Notes under the pieces: model-generated | Told to the model about the DNA's origin: nothing | Databases searched by the model: none | The model's input: only the letters and a program-made list of their open reading frames with translations | NCBI RefSeq assembly: GCF_900168125.1 | Contig: NZ_FUZF01000005.1 | Coordinates: 144,875-208,874, forward strand | Length of the DNA: 64,000 nucleotides | Source: Sphingobacterium nematocida | GTDB taxonomy: Bacteria; Bacteroidota; Bacteroidia; Sphingobacteriales; Sphingobacteriaceae | Direction of reading: 5' to 3' | Program-made: the position numbers and the translations under genes | Shown here: positions 26,811 to 35,906 of the stretch, in pieces | Numbering within the stretch: position 1 is the first letter of the stretch | How the letters are laid out: each line of letters starts with the position of its first letter

Positions 26811-29471
26811 ATGAAGTGTTATTACTCTTTTTTCTGCTGTCTTTTATTCTCTTCGCTATGTTGGGCGCAAGATGAAAGAAAGGAAGTGGTCTCTTTTGAA
26901 GATGCCTATAAACGTATATACAATATCACGAAGCTCTCGGAGGAGCGTCCGCGCATTGATGGGAAACTTGATGAAAGTATATGGCAGGAAAAAGGGGAAT
27001 GGTCTGAGAAGTTTTCGCAGGTCATCCCTTTCGAGCGTGCTTATACGGCTTCCTGGACCCGCGTGAAGCTTTTTTACGATGACGTAAACATTTATATTGG
27101 GGTCTACTGTAAGGATGTACGTCCCGAAACAATGAATGCTTTTATAGGAAATAGAGATGATAATAGTAATGGGGATCTCGTTAGTATCGCTTTTGATACC
27201 TATCACGACTATCGGGTGGCATCGGAGTTTAATATTAACCTGGGCGGCAATAAGACTGATCTGACGGTTACGGATAAACTGTCTGTAAATTTAAGTTGGA
27301 ATGCGGTGTGGGAAGGGCAAACGCATATTAATAAAACGGACTCTTGCTGGACTGCCGAACTACGAATACCTTTTAGCCAGCTGCGGTATAACCAGGAAAA
27401 TGGGGATGGAAAATGGGGGCTGCATGTACGTCGTATTATTCGTCGCAATAATGAGGTTCAAAATTGGAGTTTGATCCCGATTAAGAATAATGGCCATGTG
27501 TTTTCTTTTGGAGAGATGCACGGGATGACGGAACTCCCTAAACCAAAAGGAATTGAATTTTTACCTTATGCGATGGCTAAATTTACGAAGGAGCCTAAAA
27601 TCCCTAACAGTCCTTTTCAGAGCGGTAATCGATGGGGACGAAATGTAGGATTGGATACTAAAGTGGCATTGAATGATTTTACGATGGATCTGACCATCAA
27701 TCCGGATTATGGTCAGGTGGAGCTGGATCCTTCGGTGATGAACCTCTCTGCCTACGAAATATTTTACGATGAAAAGAGACCGTTTTTTTTGGAAGGTAAG
27801 CATATTTTAGAATTTGATAATAATGAGGGGGGGATGATGTTTTACTCGCGTCGAATAGGAGCGATGCCTTCTTATCAACCTAAAGGGATAGATAATGTCA
27901 ATAATTACGCTAGCACCGCGAACCCTATACCGATACTCGGTGCCCTGAAACTGACCGGGACTAATAGAAGTGGTGTAACCGTAGGACTTTTGGAAAGTAT
28001 AACTGCAAAAACTACATCCCGGGTGATGCGTGAAGGGGATTATGATCGGGAAATCACTGAACCTTTGACCAACTATACAGTAGCACGGGTACAAAAAAAC
28101 TGGGAAGGTAATACGCTATTGGGTGGGATGGTGACATCTGTAAATCGGAATCTCCGTGCGGATCATCTGAAAGATGCTTTGATCGAAAATGCATTTGCAG
28201 CAGGAATTGATTTTACCCAGTACTTTGCAAACCGTCTGTATTATATCGATGCGAAAGGGATGTTCAGTACGTTGAATGGTTCGTCGGCCGCAATTTTGAA
28301 TACAAAACGAAATGCTGCTCATTATTTTCAACGTGAGTCAGGAGCATCTTATTTGGATCTAAGACCAGATGAGACGTCGATGCAGGGTAGTAGCGGCTAC
28401 GTGAAGGTGGGTAAAAAGGGAAATGCGCAGTGGAACTTTTCGCAGACTTTTAGTTGGGCATCTCCAGGATTTGATCTAAATGATGTGGGTTATATGAAAC
28501 AGTCTGATTATAAATCAAATGAGTCGGAGGTCGTATTCCGGAAGACAGATCCATGGGGACCTTTCCGTTTTGCGGGGATTAACCTGACACAAAAGAATAT
28601 TTGGAACTATGGGGGGAAAGCTGTCAATAATGATATTGCTGTCCGATGGCGTAGCTTGAGCATTAAGCGAAGAATTGAGATGGATATCAAGGAAACTTTC
28701 GGATGGAATACCATAGATAGCCGTAGATTACGAGGAGGGCCGGATATGCGCTATAATTCGAATTTTGAAACCAACGCGATGGTTAGTACCGATCGGGCGA
28801 AGCCGATCATGGTTAAAATGGAGTATAATGGACGATACTATTTGGATGAAAAAACGGGATACAATGCAATACATCCGAGCATGGTCTTTCGGGTAGGCAA
28901 TCATGTGCGTGTGGCGGGACAATTTAATTATTCCTGGAATAAGGATAATCTACAGTACGTAGGGACGGTAAGACCTTCTGATAATCCAGATAATGCAAAT
29001 GCCTACATTTTGGGTCGTATGGATCAGAAGACATATGGAGTTACGTTAAATCTACAGATGAATGTGACACCAGATATTTCCATTCAATACTACGGTTCGC
29101 CTTTTACCTCAACAGCGACTTATGACAAGTTTAAGTTGGCCCAAAATATGGATGCCAAACGCTATGAGGATAGATTTGTAGATTTTGTGGATCAGGCACT
29201 AACCGAGGTCAATGGGGGCTATGTTGGAGCGACGGGTAATCATACCTATGCTTTTAAAAATCCTAACTTTAGTTTTAATGAATTTCGCTCTAATCTGGTG
29301 GCGAGATGGGAGTATCTGCCAGGGTCTACGGTATATGTGGTCTGGGAACATAATCAGTCAGGTAATGATGGAATATATCAACCGGGCTGGGGAAATAATC
29401 TGGACCGTATGTTTGGATTGCCCGCCAGTAATACTTTTATGATGAAAATCAATTACTGGTTTTCATTGTAA
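26811..29471 (+). CDS. DUF5916 outer-membrane protein with N-terminal CBM9-like domain
   Basis: The protein has 886 residues with a signal peptide ending CWAQ. The part at about 45-230 resembles a family 9 carbohydrate-binding domain (RPRIDGKLDESIW, LFYDDVNIYIGVYC, WTAELRIPFSQLRY). The remainder, with LDLTINPDYGQVELDPSVMN-like wording and FDEKRPFFLEG, is the DUF5916 region, which ends as a membrane barrel (final Phe-Ser-Leu strand). Such proteins are widespread in Bacteroidota; their role is not established. It stands as a single gene with its own promoter and a hairpin after it. Confidence 0.88.
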   Translation: MKCYYSFFCCLLFSSLCWAQDERKEVVSFEDAYKRIYNITKLSEERPRIDGKLDESIWQEKGEWSEKFSQVIPFERAYTASWTRVKLFYDDVNIYIGVYCKDVRPETMNAFIGNRDDNSNGDLVSIAFDTYHDYRVASEFNINLGGNKTDLTVTDKLSVNLSWNAVWEGQTHINKTDSCWTAELRIPFSQLRYNQENGDGKWGLHVRRIIRRNNEVQNWSLIPIKNNGHVFSFGEMHGMTELPKPKGIEFLPYAMAKFTKEPKIPNSPFQSGNRWGRNVGLDTKVALNDFTMDLTINPDYGQVELDPSVMNLSAYEIFYDEKRPFFLEGKHILEFDNNEGGMMFYSRRIGAMPSYQPKGIDNVNNYASTANPIPILGALKLTGTNRSGVTVGLLESITAKTTSRVMREGDYDREITEPLTNYTVARVQKNWEGNTLLGGMVTSVNRNLRADHLKDALIENAFAAGIDFTQYFANRLYYIDAKGMFSTLNGSSAAILNTKRNAAHYFQRESGASYLDLRPDETSMQGSSGYVKVGKKGNAQWNFSQTFSWASPGFDLNDVGYMKQSDYKSNESEVVFRKTDPWGPFRFAGINLTQKNIWNYGGKAVNNDIAVRWRSLSIKRRIEMDIKETFGWNTIDSRRLRGGPDMRYNSNFETNAMVSTDRAKPIMVKMEYNGRYYLDEKTGYNAIHPSMVFRVGNHVRVAGQFNYSWNKDNLQYVGTVRPSDNPDNANAYILGRMDQKTYGVTLNLQMNVTPDISIQYYGSPFTSTATYDKFKLAQNMDAKRYEDRFVDFVDQALTEVNGGYVGATGNHTYAFKNPNFSFNEFRSNLVARWEYLPGSTVYVVWEHNQSGNDGIYQPGWGNNLDRMFGLPASNTFMMKINYWFSL

Positions 29472-29474
29472 AAG

Positions 29475-29506
29475 TAAGTTAGCGGGGGAATGCCCCCGCT
29501 AACTTA
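29475..29506. terminator. Shared hairpin overlapping the decarboxylase stop codon
   Basis: A perfect 14-bp stem with an AATG loop (core CGGGGGAATGCCCCCG) follows the DUF5916 gene. The stop codon of the convergent decarboxylase (29499-29501) lies inside its right arm. T-tracts are weak on both sides. Confidence 0.7.
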
Positions 29507-30734
29507 ACTGTTGGGATAATCTTTCGATAAATTGTTTTAAGACGTCGATCTGTACGTGGTCCATGACTACAATTTTGTACCATTGTGAAGCATTCCCGTG
29601 CGAATCTGGTACCAAACCAAATTCGGTAACTAACGTGAAAGGAATATCGGAGGCACGTATGGTAATGATGTTCATCTGTGGATTTCTGTAATAGCGTACA
29701 CCCAGCTTGTCTAGATCTGTACAGCATACGGTAGTTCGGTACAATAAGGTGTTCAACTTTTCTAACCATCCGTGTGGGCCGTAGGTTTGTAATATCATCC
29801 ATACCGCTATGGCATTGGCACCGGATCTGCTGCCGCTGAGGGTGATATCCATACCGTTAACGTATTTGGCTTCGGCAGTGAGTACATAGTTGATCAGTCC
29901 TTTCCTAGATAAGAACACACCGGTTCCATAAGGGGCCTGGAGCATTTTGTGTGCATCTAAGGTGACAGAAGATACATGTGGGTTATTGAATCCTATATTA
30001 TTCTCTGATTGTACTATTGGGTATATAAAACCTCCAAAAGCTGCATCCATGTGAATTTTGAATACAAGGTCGTATTTGGTCAGGACGGTTGCATAACTAT
30101 CTGGATCGTCTACACTACCAAACATGGTCGTGCCAACGTTGGAAATTACGATAACGTATTTCTTTCCAGACTGCTGAGCCTGTGCTACCAAACGATCCAA
30201 CTCGGCTTCAATAATTTCCCGGGTGTCCATTTGAACTGGGATAGAAAGAAAATCGATCTGAAGCAGATTCGAAGCTTTATGAACGGAATAATGGGTGTCC
30301 TCGGAAGCGATCAGCAGGATCTCGTCGAGACGGGCTCCGTACTCTTGCATGAAAAAGTTTCTATACATCCAACAGGCCTGAATATTGGCTTCTGTACCAC
30401 CTGTTGCGATGTAACCATCACAGCTGCCTTCTGTTGCTTTTAATATGTCCTCACTCAATATTTTTATGACCTCTCGTTCGATTTCTTGGGTGCCCGCAAA
30501 ATAAGGCTCCGACTCGCCAAGTGTGTGACAACCGATATGATTGGGATTTTGTACGATTGATTGTAGGAATGGCGCTTCTTTGAGAAAGCTAGCCTGGTCG
30601 TAAAATACCTGACTGTCCAATTTGGAACCAGGTACTCCTAGCGTTATAATCTTTTGATAGTCTATGTTTTTTGAAAGCGCATCTGCGATATGTTGGCGCT
30701 GTTCGTCAAAATTTATTTTTTTCCAGTATTTCAT
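29499..30734 (-). CDS. Group II PLP-dependent decarboxylase
   Basis: The protein has 411 residues from the ATG at 30734 (MKYWKKINFDEQ); a longer frame to 30782 has an unlikely hydrophobic lead. TGGTEANIQACW binds the PLP phosphate, HMDAAFGGF carries the ring-contacting Asp, and the PLP lysine is in DAHKMLQAPYGTGVF. This layout is shared by histidine, aromatic amino acid and glutamate decarboxylases. The substrate is not clear from sequence. Confidence 0.85.
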   Translation of the reverse strand: MKYWKKINFDEQRQHIADALSKNIDYQKIITLGVPGSKLDSQVFYDQASFLKEAPFLQSIVQNPNHIGCHTLGESEPYFAGTQEIEREVIKILSEDILKATEGSCDGYIATGGTEANIQACWMYRNFFMQEYGARLDEILLIASEDTHYSVHKASNLLQIDFLSIPVQMDTREIIEAELDRLVAQAQQSGKKYVIVISNVGTTMFGSVDDPDSYATVLTKYDLVFKIHMDAAFGGFIYPIVQSENNIGFNNPHVSSVTLDAHKMLQAPYGTGVFLSRKGLINYVLTAEAKYVNGMDITLSGSRSGANAIAVWMILQTYGPHGWLEKLNTLLYRTTVCCTDLDKLGVRYYRNPQMNIITIRASDIPFTLVTEFGLVPDSHGNASQWYKIVVMDHVQIDVLKQFIERLSQQLS

Positions 30735-30820
30735 CTTGCTGTTTAGTTCTATAGTTACGGACTGTATGTAAAAATACACCATCGAGCACCTTAAGGGGTG
30801 TTGAAAAATCCTTAGCCTAA

Positions 30821-30828
30821 CAAAAGTA
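30821..30828 (-). promoter_or_regulatory. -7 box of the PLP decarboxylase gene
   Basis: On the minus strand TACTTTTG matches TAnnTTTG, giving a leader of about 80 nt. The rest of the gap to 31084 shows only AT-rich sequence without other signals I can support. Confidence 0.4.
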
Positions 30829-31084
30829 AAGTATCTTGAGCGATTTGTGTTCGATCAGCATATACTTCCGAATATTTTGTAGAATTCTAGTGCCTTTTGG
30901 GGATTGTTCTGATATTATTTCGGTACATCTATTCGTTGTCTTACGTTTTTTAGTACATCTTACTTTTTTTTGAAAAGAAGATGTTTGGTAATTTAAGTGA
31001 AAGTGATGTTGTCGATAAGCGCTTTACTTTATAGTAGTGACATGTTATTAAAGTTTTGTTATAAAATAGTATAATGAGGATCCT

Positions 31085-31107
31085 GTACAAATATTTTTGT
31101 ACTTTTG
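31085..31107 (+). promoter_or_regulatory. Promoter and overlapping palindrome of the MFS gene
   Basis: TACTTTTG (31100-31107) is a -7 box. It partly overlaps an inverted repeat GTACAAA-TATT-TTTGTAC (31085-31102). A repressor bound to the repeat would cover the promoter. No regulator gene is adjacent. Confidence 0.45.
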
Positions 31108-31152
31108 GGCAGATAGGGATAAAATGTCGGATTATTAATTAAAAACAGTCAG

Positions 31153-32418
31153 GTGAAAATACTACGCGCGTATACGGATTCCTTTAAGGGATTATCTCAA
31201 GAGGCTTGGATGCTTTCGATTGTGATGTTGATCAATCGTACCGGTTCTATGGTTATTCCTTTTTTGGGGGTGTATATGGCAGACCACCTGAAGTTTGACA
31301 TCACGCACACGGGTATTGTACTTAGCTTTTACGGTGTAGGTTCGGTAATCGGATCTTGGTTAGGTGGTTTTTTTACGGATCGATTTGGCGAGTATAGGGT
31401 GCAAAGTTTAAGCTTATTCCTCAGCGCACCTTTATTTGTGTTGATTCCATTTTTTCCTACGGTAGAGGGTATGGCCTGTATTATATTGGTGCAGAGCATT
31501 ATCAGCGAGACATTTCGGCCTGCAAATTCTGTAGCTATTACAAAGTACGCTAAGCCCCAGAATCTGACACGGGCATTTTCATTGAATCGAATGGCGGTGA
31601 ATCTTGGCTTTTCTATCGGACCTGCATTGGGGGGGATTCTTTCGGCTATTTCTTATGAGTTTTTATTTTCTATAAATACGGCTGGTGCTCTGATCGCGGG
31701 GATTGTCTATGTAAAGTTCTTTCGGAAAAGGCATAAACTGTATCAGGCCAAGGTACAAGAACGGGAGAAATATAGGGATGAACTAAACATGCAGTCTAAA
31801 GTGAAAAGCAAATCGCCTTATCGTGATATGCCGTTTCTTATATTTTGCTTTTTCTGTACGATATTCTCGATTTGTTTTTTTCAGTTTTTCAATACTATTC
31901 CAATATTTTACAAGGAGGTTGCCAAGATGGATCAGGCTACGATAGGCTACGTGCTGGGATATAGTGGCTTTATAATAGTTTTGTTAGAGATGTTGGTGGT
32001 TAATTTTGCTGATAAATATCTGACGATTGCTAAAACTATTCTTTATGGAGCCCTGTTGTGTGCGATTGCATATTCCATCTTAGCATTAAACCATCATATT
32101 TCTATATTATTACTGTCTATCACTTTGTTGAGTGTTAGTGAGATATTGGTGCTGCCGTTTATGTCGACAATTACCGCGTTGCGATCTGGAAAGGAAAGCC
32201 AAGGTGCTTACATGGGGTTGAATGGGATGAGTTTTTCGTTCTCTTTTATTATTACCCCCTTATTGGGGACGCAAATAGTGCATCAATTGGGGTTTGATAC
32301 ATTGTGGTTGGGAACCGGAAGTATATTGGCTCTGTCGGCGATAGCTTTGTATTTTGTAATACGATGGATGCTACCGAAAGATAAGTATACACAAGCCGAA
32401 GGCTTAGGGGGCCATTAG
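31153..32418 (+). CDS. Major facilitator superfamily transporter (drug-efflux type)
   Basis: The protein has 421 residues with a GTG start and about 12 membrane helices. The loop 2-3 motif GSWLGGFFTDRFGEYRVQ is the MFS signature A, and the N-terminus resembles the YttB/MdtG-like exporters. The central loop is charged (about 198-220). The substrate is unknown. It converges with the cold-shock gene across a shared hairpin terminator. Confidence 0.88.
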   Translation: MKILRAYTDSFKGLSQEAWMLSIVMLINRTGSMVIPFLGVYMADHLKFDITHTGIVLSFYGVGSVIGSWLGGFFTDRFGEYRVQSLSLFLSAPLFVLIPFFPTVEGMACIILVQSIISETFRPANSVAITKYAKPQNLTRAFSLNRMAVNLGFSIGPALGGILSAISYEFLFSINTAGALIAGIVYVKFFRKRHKLYQAKVQEREKYRDELNMQSKVKSKSPYRDMPFLIFCFFCTIFSICFFQFFNTIPIFYKEVAKMDQATIGYVLGYSGFIIVLLEMLVVNFADKYLTIAKTILYGALLCAIAYSILALNHHISILLLSITLLSVSEILVLPFMSTITALRSGKESQGAYMGLNGMSFSFSFIITPLLGTQIVHQLGFDTLWLGTGSILALSAIALYFVIRWMLPKDKYTQAEGLGGH

Positions 32419-32443
32419 GTCATCTGCCCAGACTATTCACAAA

Positions 32444-32474
32444 AAAGGTTGCTCTTGATAATTGAGCAACCTTT
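32444..32474. terminator. Bidirectional terminator between the MFS and cold-shock genes
   Basis: A perfect 11-bp stem (AAAGGTTGCTC with its complement) and a 9-nt loop have A-rich and T-rich flanks, and lie between the two convergent genes. Confidence 0.85.
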
Positions 32475-32502
32475 ATGATGTATCGATGAACTATAAACAA
32501 AA

Positions 32503-32931
32503 TTACATCAGTTCTACTTCCGAAATCTGATTGCCTTGTTTGGTTCTTGTGTATTTGTACTTTACTTTTTGATTTAGCGTCAATACCATCCCCGCTAGTT
32601 TGTCGTTAAAGTATACTGTCTCGCGGCTCTCGTTGTCCCTGATGAAACCATAATTTCCAGTTTCGTTGTAATAGGAAACTTTACCGTAAAGGAATTCGTC
32701 TTCATTATCAACAGGACGTTGCAAATCTTCTTCCTTAAACTTATAAACCTGTGTAGGAGGTGTATCCGAGATGTTTCCGAATTCGTCAACGTAAGCAAAC
32801 ATTTCTTCCAATGATTTTCCTTTGTTATTATTGGATTTGTTTACCTCACGTCTTTCTTGCTTTTCTTTTTTCTTCTGTTGTTGTTTCTTCGCGCGTTCTT
32901 TTTTGTTGAATGTAAGTTGACTTTTAGCCAT
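32503..32931 (-). CDS. Cold-shock-domain protein with basic N-terminal tail
   Basis: The protein has 142 residues. The first 40 are almost all Lys, Arg, Gln, Glu and Asn (KKQQQKKKEKQERREV), a disordered RNA-binding tail. After LEEMFAYVDEFGNISDTPP there is a cold-shock-like barrel (about 80-142) with GKVSYYNETGNYGFIRD, where the RNP1-type motif is recognisable. It is likely an RNA chaperone or translation modulator. The long leader (about 100 nt from the promoter) would suit cold-dependent control, as in known csp genes (inference). Confidence 0.85.
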   Translation of the reverse strand: MAKSQLTFNKKERAKKQQQKKKEKQERREVNKSNNNKGKSLEEMFAYVDEFGNISDTPPTQVYKFKEEDLQRPVDNEDEFLYGKVSYYNETGNYGFIRDNESRETVYFNDKLAGMVLTLNQKVKYKYTRTKQGNQISEVELM

Positions 32932-33036
32932 TAAATAGAATTAAAGATTATTATATAAATAAAAATGAAAGGTGTATGTCTTAAATTAGCGGACTTGGCT
33001 CAAGGATAAGAAATAGGGGCCTTTGTGATATTGGAA

Positions 33037-33068
33037 CAAAGATACGAATTTTATTTGATAAAAACCAA
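33037..33068 (-). promoter_or_regulatory. Promoter of the cold-shock-domain gene
   Basis: On the minus strand TTG (33066-33068) and TATCTTTG (33037-33044) are separated by 21 bp, as in the Bacteroidota -33/-7 consensus. Transcription would leave a 5' leader of about 100 nt. This is the best-matching promoter in the window. Confidence 0.6.
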
Positions 33069-33174
33069 CAGACCGACACCTAACAGCTAAAGCTAACTGC
33101 TGGTAATAAGGCATCTAATTGTAGATAAGGGATTTTTTTTTTAGGTTTAAGGAACAAATTAAATCAAGATTGCG

Positions 33175-34392
33175 ATGAATTTTAAAATAGTATTTTTCTT
33201 TAGTCTATTTTTCTGGACTATATGGGGATTAAAGGCGCAAACGTCTTTGGATTATTGTAACGACCGGATTCGGACTGGGGCTGAGCGGACAGAAAGCTAT
33301 GTTCCTTATTTGAAAGGCAAGCGTGTCGCTATTTTGGGAAATCTTTCTACCGTTATTAAAAAGCAGCACCTGGTCGATAGTCTATTGAAGGTAGGAGTGA
33401 AGATCGTTAAGATATTCGGACCAGAACATGGTTTTAGAGGTAATGCGAGTAATGGTACAGAGGTGAGTGATGAGGTGGATGTAAAGACGGGAATACCGAT
33501 TATTTCGTTGTATGGCAGTAAAAGGAAGCCTTCTGCTGCAGATCTTGCCGATATCGATGTTTTTATATTTGATGTTCAGGATATGGGGGTACGTTTTTAT
33601 ACGAATATCAATACGCTACGCGATATCATGGAAGCCTGTGCAGAGCAGGGTAAAGAATTGTTGATCCTGGATCGGCCTAACCCGAACGCGTATCTGATCG
33701 ATGGACCTATCCTGGATATGAAGCACAGGTCGGGCATAGGTCAATTTCCGGTGCCCATAGCCCACGGTATGACGATAGCGGAGTTTGCACAGATGATAAA
33801 TGGGGAGGGCTGGATGTCAACTGCGAAGAAGTGCAAATTAAAGATTATTCCTGTGGAAGGATATGCGCACCATATGTTGTATAAATTGCCCGTGAGTCCT
33901 TCGCCTAATCTAAATACAGAACAAAGTATTCTTTTGTATCCGAGTACCTGTCTGTTTGAAGGTGTTAAAGTGAATCATGGCAGAGGTACTGATTATCCAT
34001 TTACAGTTATTGGCAGCCCTGCTTACAAAGGTATATATAGCTTTTCTTTTACGCCGGTGAGCAAGAAAGGCATGAGTGAGAGACCGCTGTTTATGAATGA
34101 AAAGTGTTATGGGTTGGATTTACGCGGATATGACCTTCATAGCTTGGTAAAGGGTAAAAAGCTTAATTTAGCATGGATTATGGAGTTGTATGAAAAATCG
34201 CCTGAAAAGGATAAATTCTTTGACCAAAGTTTTTCAGATCAGATCGGTCGTTTTGAAAACTTGTCGGGCGTAGATGATTTACGTCTACAGATTGAGAGAG
34301 GTATTAGTGAGAAAGAGATACGCGCCAGCTGGGCAGATGGATTGGCCAAGTATAAGCTGATGCGTAAAAAGTATACAATTTATGAAGATTAA
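33175..34392 (+). CDS. namZ: DUF1343/NamZ-type exo-beta-N-acetylmuramidase
   Basis: The protein has 405 residues with a signal peptide ending LKAQ. The motifs KIFGPEHGFRG, IISLYGSKRKPS and FDVQDMGVRFYTNINTL are typical of DUF1343, now known as the NamZ (GH171) family that removes MurNAc from peptidoglycan fragments. It is exported, so it would act in the periplasm or outside in cell-wall recovery. The photolyase gene follows after 46 bp; no obvious functional link. Confidence 0.88.
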   Translation: MNFKIVFFFSLFFWTIWGLKAQTSLDYCNDRIRTGAERTESYVPYLKGKRVAILGNLSTVIKKQHLVDSLLKVGVKIVKIFGPEHGFRGNASNGTEVSDEVDVKTGIPIISLYGSKRKPSAADLADIDVFIFDVQDMGVRFYTNINTLRDIMEACAEQGKELLILDRPNPNAYLIDGPILDMKHRSGIGQFPVPIAHGMTIAEFAQMINGEGWMSTAKKCKLKIIPVEGYAHHMLYKLPVSPSPNLNTEQSILLYPSTCLFEGVKVNHGRGTDYPFTVIGSPAYKGIYSFSFTPVSKKGMSERPLFMNEKCYGLDLRGYDLHSLVKGKKLNLAWIMELYEKSPEKDKFFDQSFSDQIGRFENLSGVDDLRLQIERGISEKEIRASWADGLAKYKLMRKKYTIYED

Positions 34393-34438
34393 GGAGTTAA
34401 CAGACAAAGATAATATGGGTATTAAACCTAAGGAGTGA

Positions 34439-35740
34439 ATGCAGGAGAAAGTGAATTTATTTTGGTTTCGTAGAGACCTGAGGTTGGAGGATAATCATGG
34501 TTTATGCAGGGCCTTGAATGAGGGGGGAGAGGTGGTCCCCATCTTTATTTTTGATCGTGATATATTATCTAAATTGCCGACTGCCGAGGACCGGAGGGTG
34601 GATTATATTCATCAAGCCTTATGCTCGCTACAGGAGCAGTTAAGGATATTAGGTACGGATATTTATGTATATATAGGAAAGCCTCTTGATATTTTTAAGG
34701 AGTTGACACAGCTGTTTAACATAGATAAGGTGTACTGCAATAAAGATTATGAACCCGATGCCGTTGGAAGAGATATTGAAGTTGGAGCTTGGTTGAAAAA
34801 TGAGGGGATAGGATTTAATTCCTACAAAGATCAGGTGATCTTTGAGGAATTTGATGTCTTAAAAAAGGATGGAACACCCTATACGGTGTATACTCCATAC
34901 AGTCGGATATGGAAAACTAAATTGTCTGCGCGTGATTTGATTCCATTTGAAATAGCTGCTGGTGGGTTTAAAAGTCTTCCTTTTAAAGATGTACCTACAC
35001 TGGCGAATATTGGTTTTCAAAAGACGGACATTCATTATGTGAAGCCTAAATTGGAAGGGCAAGATATCAAAGATTACGATAGGGATCGGGATTTTCCGGG
35101 ATTGGATGCCACTACCAAAATTGGAATTGCCTTGCGATTTGGAACTATCTCCATTCGTGAATGTGTGGCAATGGCTGAGCGTTGGAATGCAGTATGGCTG
35201 AATGAACTGATTTGGCGCGAGTTTTTTATGCAGATTATCTTTCACTATCCGCAGTCGCAACGTCAATGTTTTAAATCGGCATACGAGTCGATACCATGGC
35301 GCAATGAGGAGTCGGAATTCGAACGGTGGTGTAAAGGAGAGACGGGGTATGCGCTGGTTGATGCTGGTATGATCGAACTGAATGAGACAGGATTTATGCA
35401 TAATAGGGTGCGGATGGTGGTCGCTAGCTTCTTGACCAAGCATCTTTTGATTGATTGGCGTTGGGGGGAAGCTTATTTTGCAGGAAAGCTATTGGATTAC
35501 GATTGTAGTGCAAATGTAGGGAATTGGCAATGGGCGGCGGGATGTGGTTGTGATGCGGCTCCGTATTTTCGGGTATTCAATCCGGATGAACAGCTTAGAA
35601 AGTTTGATAAGGACTTAAGTTACGTAAGACGTTGGAATCCTGATTTTGAATCAAAGTCAATGAATCGTATTGTCGAACATGTTTTTGCGAGAGAACGGGC
35701 ATTGCGTACCTATAAAGAAGCTTTACAAAATAGGGGGTAA
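34439..35740 (+). CDS. phrB: Deoxyribodipyrimidine photo-lyase
   Basis: The protein has 433 residues. The antenna domain begins LFWFRRDLRLEDNHGL. The FAD domain contains LNELIWREFFMQI and the conserved block GNWQWAAGCGCDAAPYFRVF, with FNP following, as in class I CPD photolyases. It repairs UV pyrimidine dimers using light. The catalytic FAD and its Trp pathway appear intact. Confidence 0.95.
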   Translation: MQEKVNLFWFRRDLRLEDNHGLCRALNEGGEVVPIFIFDRDILSKLPTAEDRRVDYIHQALCSLQEQLRILGTDIYVYIGKPLDIFKELTQLFNIDKVYCNKDYEPDAVGRDIEVGAWLKNEGIGFNSYKDQVIFEEFDVLKKDGTPYTVYTPYSRIWKTKLSARDLIPFEIAAGGFKSLPFKDVPTLANIGFQKTDIHYVKPKLEGQDIKDYDRDRDFPGLDATTKIGIALRFGTISIRECVAMAERWNAVWLNELIWREFFMQIIFHYPQSQRQCFKSAYESIPWRNEESEFERWCKGETGYALVDAGMIELNETGFMHNRVRMVVASFLTKHLLIDWRWGEAYFAGKLLDYDCSANVGNWQWAAGCGCDAAPYFRVFNPDEQLRKFDKDLSYVRRWNPDFESKSMNRIVEHVFARERALRTYKEALQNRG

Positions 35741-35763
35741 ACCGTGAAAATAGGGGCATAAAA

Positions 35764-35796
35764 AAAGGTTTTCAAACGGGGAGAATGAAAACCTTT
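35764..35796 (+). terminator. Terminator after phrB
   Basis: A perfect 11-bp stem (AAAGGTTTTCA with its complement) and an 11-nt loop lie 24 bp past the phrB stop codon. It may also serve the convergent symporter gene. Confidence 0.75.
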
Positions 35797-35906
35797 ATAA
35801 CCAATTATAAACCTAAATTATGATACCACAAAGATAGTGTATCTTTTACACAAATGCAAATTTATTTTTATTTATGTGTTAAGCGAGCTCTGGTAAGCAT
35901 GTGATG

